Source: JAHJQQ01 sp041739295
Lineage (GTDB): Bacteria > Pseudomonadota > Gammaproteobacteria > Thiohalobacterales > Thiohalobacteraceae
DNA: 12,635 nt
Assembly: GCA_041739295.1 (NCBI GenBank)
Contig: JBGSOE010000418.1
Coordinates: forward strand, 1 to 12,635
Reading direction: 5' to 3'
Shown here: positions 7,819-12,635 of the stretch, piece after piece
Numbering within the stretch: position 1 is the first letter of the stretch
Layout: every line of letters starts with the position of its first letter
Translations under genes and position numbers: made by a program
Notes under the pieces: model-generated
Databases searched by the model: none
Seen by the model: only the letters and a program-made list of their open reading frames with translations
Told to the model about the DNA's origin: nothing

Positions 7819-7921
7819 GACCTGTCGGACGCGCGGCTTACGCCGCTGAATCCGACCTACGATATTACGTATGCCAACGAACGTAGGTCGGATTCAGGCC
7901 GAAGGCCGCGTCCGACAGGTC
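7819..7921. repeat. Head-to-head pair of REP-like GTAG hairpins (BIME-like)
   Basis: Two related arms, 7819-7861 and 7882-7921, form a large near-perfect inverted repeat around a 20-base centre. Each arm is itself a hairpin. The right arm has GTAG at 7883-7886, then GTCGGA (7887-7892), GGCC-GAA-GGCC (7897-7907) and TCCGAC (7911-7916). The left arm has GTCGGA (7824-7829), GCGGC-TTAC-GCCGC (7833-7846), TCCGAC (7851-7856) and CTAC (7857-7860), which is GTAG on the other strand. GTAG followed by an imperfect palindrome is the published signature of REP elements moved by RAYT (TnpA-REP) proteins. Placement between convergent genes is typical, and the structure may end or protect both transcripts. 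No RAYT gene lies in the window. Confidence 0.75.
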
Positions 7922-7963
7922 TGATTAAGCCGCGCAAGCCATCTTCTGCAAATCAAACCATCG

Positions 7964-10900
7964 TCACTGGATTGTTCGGCGGTTGAACTGCCGATAGAGC
8001 AGCGGAATCACAAATAACGTCAATGTCGTCGCGAAGCCTAAGCCCCAAACAATACTGGATGCCACGGGCCCCCAGATTAACGACTTACCACCAATACCTG
8101 TGGCGAGCGAGAACAATCCTGCAATGGTTGTCATTGAGGTAATCAGGATAGGAACCACACGCCGGCGCGCAGCATAGACCGTCGCATGCGTGATACTCAT
8201 GCCGCTCCGACGTCGGTCATTGGCGGTATCTATAAGCACAATAGCGGAATTCACCGCGATACCGGCTAAAGCAATAACGCCATAAAGCGTATACAGACTG
8301 AGTGGATTCCGTGATACCAACAGTCCCATAGTCACGCCGGTAAAGGCCAATGGTACCGTCGACAAAATGATTAGCGGCTGCCAATAGCTACGGAACTGCG
8401 CCGCCAGGATGAGATAGATCAAGCCCACGCCGAGTACAAACAATCCTTTCATGGCATCCAGACTTTCCTGAATGTCATCCAGTTCTCCCGAAAAATCGAG
8501 ATCAACGTTGGGATAGCGCTCATTGATCTTGTCCCAGTTGGCCAGAATTTCTTCGTTCGCAGCCACCGTATCATTAATGTCTTTGTCCAGATCCGCCTCG
8601 ACGGTAATCGCACGTCGCAGATTGTAATGTTTAATCACGCTTTTGCCCGTGGCCGTTACGTGGTGGGTAAGTGCTGCCAATGTGGTCGTCCCACCATTCG
8701 GCAACGCGATAGGATCATCCAGAAGTTCACCGATATCCTGTAAATTACTCGGTGCGGCACGTACCCGCACATCCAATTTTTCTCCCCGGTCACGCATACT
8801 GGCGACGATCTCTCCATCCACGTGCAGTCGCAGCAGGCGTGCAACGGTGGCCGGGTTGAAACCCGCATTCTTGACGGCCTCAGGATCCAATTTCAAAATC
8901 AGTTCCTGACGACCTGGTTGATCGTCATCGGTTACATCACGTGCACCTGGCACGGCCTTAGTCAGCGCCATGACGGCATCCGCAGCAGCGCGCAGCTCAT
9001 CATAATCATCTCCACGCACCTTAACGCTCACCGGCTTCGCCAGGGGTGGGCCACCAGACAGCTGCAGGAATGACATACGCCCCGGTCCCGGCGTCGATTC
9101 CACATCCGCACGCATCGCCGAAACGATTTCAGACACATCACGCATACCCGGTCCACGTGGCATCAACGCCACCATGACCTGCCCATAGTGATCACCGTAC
9201 AGTGGTTCCATTTCCGTGAATTTAAGGCCGGCATTGGCTGTTACGGCGCGTGCCTCACCCGGCAGCAGGTGCTGCTGCACCCGTGCCTCGACACGCTGCA
9301 GTTGGTGCAGGGTTGTATCCAAGGCAGACCCGGACGGCATATCCACGTTGACATAAAACATCCGTATGGGATCAAAGGCAAAGAATTGCAAGCGAACAGC
9401 ACCGCTGGCAACAGCGCCTCCCGCCAGCACGAAACTCAACAGAGTAAAGCCCAAGAAGCGTTTAGGGCGACGCATCACATACAACAATAGCCAGGAATAT
9501 TTCAATCTTATCCAATGCGTGAAACGGGTACGCTGAGCTTGCAGGCGCGATGGACGATTGAAATCCATACGCAGAGAGACCACATGCGTCGGTAACATCC
9601 AGTAGGCTTCCAGTAGACTGATCAGCAATGCCAGACTCACCACGAACGGAATCACGAACATGAATTTACCGACGATACCTGGCAACAGCATTAAGGGTAA
9701 AAATGCGGCCAATGTCGTCAGCACCGATGAAGTAACCGGTGCGAACACCTCATGTAACGCATCGACGGCTGCATTGATTCCCTGTGCACCGCGTTGCATC
9801 CGATAGTAAATAGCCTCGACCACCACCACCGCGTCGTCCACTAGCATACCGAGCGCGATCACTACCCCGAGCAACACCGAAATATTCAACGTGAAGCCGG
9901 TCATATTAAGCACCCAGAAGGTACCTGCCAATGAAAAGGGAATGCCGATACCAATGAGCAATGCGATGCGGCTACCCAGAAACACCCAGCTGACCAGAAT
10001 CACCAGCGCAAGACCAATAGCGGCATTGCGCTCCATGACGTCGATGGCCTCGCGCGTCGGCACGGTCTGGTCATCGGCCAGCACCAGCTCGATGCCCTGC
10101 GACGCTAATAGCGCATTCTTTTCCTGAATGTAGGCATTAAGGTGCGTAACTAGATCGATCGTATTGGTATAGCTTTTCTTATTGACCGACAGCATTACTG
10201 CAGGACGTCCCGCATAGCTGATCAGCTGTGCCGGAGTTTCCCGCCCACGCGCCACCTGGGCCACACTGTCGAGGTGTATTTTTGCCTGCAGATCAGACGC
10301 CGGACTTACAAATAAATTGGCCAGATATTCAGGATCACTGTCGGTACCGAGCAACCGGACTAGCCAATCCTGCGCACCAACATGCGCTTTCCCCGCTGAG
10401 GTATCGCGGAACCAGCCACCCACCGCATTAACAACATCAATAGCCGTCAGTCCGCGTGATTGGAGTCGCTGCGGGTCGAAATCAACCTGAAGTTCTGGAT
10501 CATGCATACCAGCAGCAAACAGGCTATCCACGCCAGATATGCGTTCAAGATCGTCCTTGATGCCACGTGCGGTATAACGCAAGGTCTCGTCATTGGCTGA
10601 ACCCGTGACCAGTACGATGGCAGTTGGAAAACCGTTCGAGGTGGTGATTTCCAAAATCTTGGGGTCCTCGACCTCCTCTGGTAGCTCTTCAGAAGCCTTA
10701 TTCTGTACTTCTCGTCGTAGGTCATTAACGCGTTTGTCGAACGTAATCGATGGGATATCGCGGAATCGAATCAGGATACTGGAAACATCCTCGCGACTGT
10801 TGCTGACGATAAACTTGATATCAGATACGGTACGAATGGCATCTTCAAGTGGCTTGGTAACACGCCGTTCGATGTCCTCCGCTGATGCGCCCGGCATAAC

Positions 10901-11050
10901 GGCGGTAACATTCACCCAATTGAAATTGATTTCCGGATCGCGTTCACGCGGTAACGCCAGATAGGAGAGCAAGCCCACCAATAGCACAACCGCGAAAGTG
11001 ACATTGGCGAAGGGGTGATTCGCCAGGAGCTTGGCAAGAAAACCGTTCAT
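7964..11050 (-). CDS. RND-family efflux transporter permease (AcrB/HAE type)
   Basis: A 1028-residue inner-membrane pump protein of the usual RND length, exporting drugs or other hydrophobic compounds with proton influx. The order is TM1 (about 14-33), a first large periplasmic domain (about 35-335), a TM2-6 cluster (about 340-540), TM7, a second periplasmic domain (about 560-860) and TM8-12. TM4 carries the paired aspartates D405-D406 (LVDDAVVVVE), equivalent to AcrB D407/D408. In TM10, AcrB K940 is replaced by N934 (GIAVNSAIVLID); Asn here is seen in other RND subgroups, so it does not mean loss of function. The ATG start overlaps the stop of the adaptor gene as ATGA, giving translational coupling. 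Substrate cannot be told from sequence. It faces the glk operon across the REP-like pair. Confidence 0.94.
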   Translation of the reverse strand: MNGFLAKLLANHPFANVTFAVVLLVGLLSYLALPRERDPEINFNWVNVTAVMPGASAEDIERRVTKPLEDAIRTVSDIKFIVSNSREDVSSILIRFRDIPSITFDKRVNDLRREVQNKASEELPEEVEDPKILEITTSNGFPTAIVLVTGSANDETLRYTARGIKDDLERISGVDSLFAAGMHDPELQVDFDPQRLQSRGLTAIDVVNAVGGWFRDTSAGKAHVGAQDWLVRLLGTDSDPEYLANLFVSPASDLQAKIHLDSVAQVARGRETPAQLISYAGRPAVMLSVNKKSYTNTIDLVTHLNAYIQEKNALLASQGIELVLADDQTVPTREAIDVMERNAAIGLALVILVSWVFLGSRIALLIGIGIPFSLAGTFWVLNMTGFTLNISVLLGVVIALGMLVDDAVVVVEAIYYRMQRGAQGINAAVDALHEVFAPVTSSVLTTLAAFLPLMLLPGIVGKFMFVIPFVVSLALLISLLEAYWMLPTHVVSLRMDFNRPSRLQAQRTRFTHWIRLKYSWLLLYVMRRPKRFLGFTLLSFVLAGGAVASGAVRLQFFAFDPIRMFYVNVDMPSGSALDTTLHQLQRVEARVQQHLLPGEARAVTANAGLKFTEMEPLYGDHYGQVMVALMPRGPGMRDVSEIVSAMRADVESTPGPGRMSFLQLSGGPPLAKPVSVKVRGDDYDELRAAADAVMALTKAVPGARDVTDDDQPGRQELILKLDPEAVKNAGFNPATVARLLRLHVDGEIVASMRDRGEKLDVRVRAAPSNLQDIGELLDDPIALPNGGTTTLAALTHHVTATGKSVIKHYNLRRAITVEADLDKDINDTVAANEEILANWDKINERYPNVDLDFSGELDDIQESLDAMKGLFVLGVGLIYLILAAQFRSYWQPLIILSTVPLAFTGVTMGLLVSRNPLSLYTLYGVIALAGIAVNSAIVLIDTANDRRRSGMSITHATVYAARRRVVPILITSMTTIAGLFSLATGIGGKSLIWGPVASSIVWGLGFATTLTLFVIPLLYRQFNRRTIQ

Positions 11051-12075
11051 GGCTTCAGGCTAATACCTTGGCCATCCTGCAAACTAAAACGGCCATCCAC
11101 AATAATGCGGGTAGCAGGTGGCATACTAATCGGCACCGGTCGTCCTTCCTGTGCATCCTCCAACACCACGAAACGTGCCTTGTCATGCTCAGCGACAAAA
11201 ACACCCAGTTTTCCGTTGCGGCGACTGATCAAATCAGCCGGCAATAATGATTCCATAGCTCGCCAAACTATGCGGCCCTCCGTACCCGGCGGCGCGCTGT
11301 CACCCGTGAAGGCCAAGCGAGCCTCGCGGGTACGTGTAGCAGAATCGATAGCTGGTGAGAGACGCAGCAGGCGTAGCGGGTAACTCTGACGTGGTGCCGC
11401 GAAGGTTATCGAATTAGCGGACTCCAGCAAAGCACCATCTTTAGGCTGCACCTGCGCAGAAACTTCTATGTGTGCAACATCGATCACCGACAACAACGGA
11501 GTTCCCGGCACAGCGAGTTCGCCTAAATGTGCGCTGCGCTCTTTGATAATGGCGCGGAAAGGTGCCGTTACTCGGCATTTCGCCATATCGCGGCGCGCGC
11601 TATCGACCTGTGCCTGCGCGCCGGCCAACTCGGCCTGCAGGACTAACAATTCGGTCTCACGCTGTATCACGGTATCTTCCGAGGCGAATTTCTTGGTGTA
11701 AAGATCACGCGCCCTTTTAAGCTGAAACTCGGCCAGCTTGATGCGCACCTGCACTGACTGTAACGCGGCCGTGCTACGTTTCAGCGCCAACTCATAATCG
11801 CGCGGGTCGAGTTGCAGCAACAAAGCATCCGCATCAACGACCTCACCGACCTGCACCGGTATTGTCTCTATGACCGCAGTGACTTCGGCGGAAAGACGAC
11901 TTTCGTTCAGGCTGATCGCCGAGGCCGGTGCCTCACGCTCGGCCTGTACAACCAGCTCACTCAAAACTTGCACACTGACTGCCGTAGACTGTGGCGGAAC
12001 ATCCGCCGCGGAGCTGATTGAGCAAACACCTGCGATGGTCAATAGAAACAACCAATGTAAAGGATACCTAAACAC
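11047..12075 (-). CDS. RND efflux periplasmic adaptor subunit (HlyD/MFP family)
   Basis: A 342-residue adaptor that would link the downstream RND permease to an outer-membrane channel. It begins with a signal peptide: positively charged start, hydrophobic core LFLLTIAG, and a likely signal-peptidase-I site after SSA (21-23). C18 lies in GVC, which does not fit a lipobox, so it is probably not a lipoprotein. Next come the first half of the biotinyl-lipoyl-like hairpin (about 55-90, VGEVVDADALLLQLDP), an alpha-helical hairpin (about 95-165, rich in Ala, Leu, Gln, Glu), the second lipoyl half (CRVTAPFRAII...GELAVPGTPLL), then a beta-barrel and a short membrane-proximal domain. The start is GTG, supported by GGAG five bases upstream. 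It is the first gene of a two-gene unit; the outer-membrane component must be encoded elsewhere. Confidence 0.92.
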   Translation of the reverse strand: MFRYPLHWLFLLTIAGVCSISSAADVPPQSTAVSVQVLSELVVQAEREAPASAISLNESRLSAEVTAVIETIPVQVGEVVDADALLLQLDPRDYELALKRSTAALQSVQVRIKLAEFQLKRARDLYTKKFASEDTVIQRETELLVLQAELAGAQAQVDSARRDMAKCRVTAPFRAIIKERSAHLGELAVPGTPLLSVIDVAHIEVSAQVQPKDGALLESANSITFAAPRQSYPLRLLRLSPAIDSATRTREARLAFTGDSAPPGTEGRIVWRAMESLLPADLISRRNGKLGVFVAEHDKARFVVLEDAQEGRPVPISMPPATRIIVDGRFSLQDGQGISLKP

Positions 12076-12080
12076 AGTTA

Positions 12081-12086
12081 CTCCAG
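12081..12086 (-). promoter_or_regulatory. Ribosome binding site that supports a GTG start
   Basis: On the minus strand CTGGAG sits five bases before the GTG at 12075. The GGAG core at good spacing, plus the signal peptide that begins right after, decides the start of the adaptor gene. Confidence 0.7.
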
Positions 12087-12155
12087 GGTTTATGGTTTGT
12101 AATAGTGCCCACTCTACAGGCTGCGGACGGGTATTTCACACTTACAGTGACACAT

Positions 12156-12176
12156 TAAGACGGATTAATAGTCTTA
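12156..12176. promoter_or_regulatory. Candidate operator upstream of the efflux operon
   Basis: TAAGAC (12156-12161) and GTCTTA (12171-12176) are a perfect 6-bp inverted repeat around nine AT-rich bases, about 80 bases upstream of the adaptor start. Efflux operons are often controlled by TetR- or MarR-type repressors at such dyads. On the minus strand TTGTAA (12179-12174) could act as a weak -35 overlapping the dyad, but no convincing -10 follows. The rest of the 125-base gap (12076-12200) holds a small TCAC/GTGA pairing at 12136-12150 and nothing else recognisable. No regulator gene is adjacent in the window. Confidence 0.3.
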
Positions 12177-12200
12177 CAATAGGACGTTCTACGCTGACCT

Positions 12201-12635
12201 TTATTCTGGCCGTCGCGCATACGCCGCATCGAACAACTGCTCCAGATTCTGATCCACACCGCGCACCCGATCGATTACGGCCTTGGCCCAATCGAAATAT
12301 TCCTGACGGCGCTCTAGCGACCAGCCTGCCGGCGGGTGATCCGCCATGTCCCGCAGGTTAGCGATCTTATCTGCCAACTTTACGCGCTTGGCCTGATCGC
12401 TCGCCTGGGCGGCGTGTTCGATCTGCAGCCGTTTGCGTTCCTCCTTAGGCAGCGCCTGATCATCACTGACAGCCATGACAATAGCGGCGATCTGCGCACC
12501 AAACTCCGAAGTTAGTTCCTGCGGTACGGTATCGGTATCTTCCAGTGTGTCGTGCAACAATGCACCGCAGATAATATCAATATCGGTTACATACCCTTCA
12601 TTACAGAGAATGCTCGCCAAGGCGATCGGATGATT
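12201..12635 (-). CDS. MESH1/SpoT-like HD-domain phosphohydrolase, C-terminal part (5' end outside window)
   Basis: The frame is open to the right window edge; 144 residues are visible and about 30 N-terminal ones are missing relative to MESH1 (179 residues). The TTG at 12620 is internal, since NHPIALA before it is conserved in the family. Counting from the first visible residue, the metal site includes H28-D29 (LLHDTLEDTDT, with E32-D33 of the ED motif) and D89 with N93 (VKLADKIANLRD). PKEERKRLQ (63-71) and GWSLERRQEYFDWAK also match animal MESH1 (HDDC3). Family members hydrolyse (p)ppGpp to GDP or GTP with Mn2+; animal MESH1 is also an NADPH phosphatase. No synthetase, TGS or ACT domain follows, so it is a stand-alone small hydrolase. 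It is 125 bases upstream of the efflux pair on the same strand, possibly a separate unit. Confidence 0.88.
   Translation of the reverse strand, partial: NHPIALASILCNEGYVTDIDIICGALLHDTLEDTDTVPQELTSEFGAQIAAIVMAVSDDQALPKEERKRLQIEHAAQASDQAKRVKLADKIANLRDMADHPPAGWSLERRQEYFDWAKAVIDRVRGVDQNLEQLFDAAYARRPE

Noticed and set aside
7446..7820. 124-residue plus-strand frame running past the glk stop
   Set aside because: It starts inside glk in another frame and continues into the hairpin region without any conserved motif.
12016..12075. Lipoprotein signal in the adaptor protein (Cys18)
   Set aside because: The residue before Cys is Val, which does not fit a lipobox, whereas SSA gives a good ordinary cleavage site.
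11870..12361. 163-residue plus-strand frame across the adaptor start, the gap and the HD gene
   Set aside because: It is antisense to two well-supported genes and low in recognisable features.
12618..12620. TTG as start of the HD-domain protein
   Set aside because: Conserved family residues NHPIALA precede it in frame up to the window edge, so the gene begins outside.

Overview
The window looks like a proteobacterial chromosome segment, probably gammaproteobacterial. It has moderate GC and compact gene organisation. It carries a BarA-type hybrid sensor output module, an E. coli-type glucokinase, an RND efflux pair and a REP-like GTAG hairpin pair. The lineage is inferred from gene families; the sequence holds no rRNA, tRNA or other phylogenetic marker.

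Layout: (1) 1-2958, plus strand: the C-terminal ~985 residues of a very large signalling protein whose start lies left of the window. Visible domains are a degenerate receiver, a canonical receiver, a histidine phosphotransfer (HPT) domain, another receiver, GGDEF and EAL. The first residues look like the end of a histidine-kinase ATPase domain, so a full phosphorelay and its cyclic-di-GMP output may sit in one polypeptide. (2) 2959-3454: a ~500-base non-coding stretch with possible promoter elements. (3) 3455-7719, plus strand: two genes 29 bases apart. The first is a full-length bacterial homologue of eukaryotic phosphorylase kinase alpha/beta subunits (GH15-like fold plus the C-terminal PhK domain), the second a glucokinase. 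Both lack an export signal, so the pair probably acts on intracellular glucan and glucose. (4) 7720-7963: the space between convergent transcription units, with a 9-bp hairpin and a large inverted pair of REP-like elements. (5) 12075-7964, minus strand: a periplasmic adaptor and an RND inner-membrane permease, overlapping by ATGA. No outer-membrane channel gene is present. (6) 12635-12201, minus strand: the C-terminal 144 residues of a MESH1/SpoT-like HD hydrolase, cut by the right window edge.

The PhK-alpha/beta-like protein beside glucokinase is the most unusual content. It is a clear relative of a regulatory protein best known from animals, with no kinase gamma subunit or glycogen phosphorylase visible nearby. 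The giant c-di-GMP phosphorelay protein is the second point of interest. No CRISPR array, intact insertion sequence, tRNA or rRNA was found.
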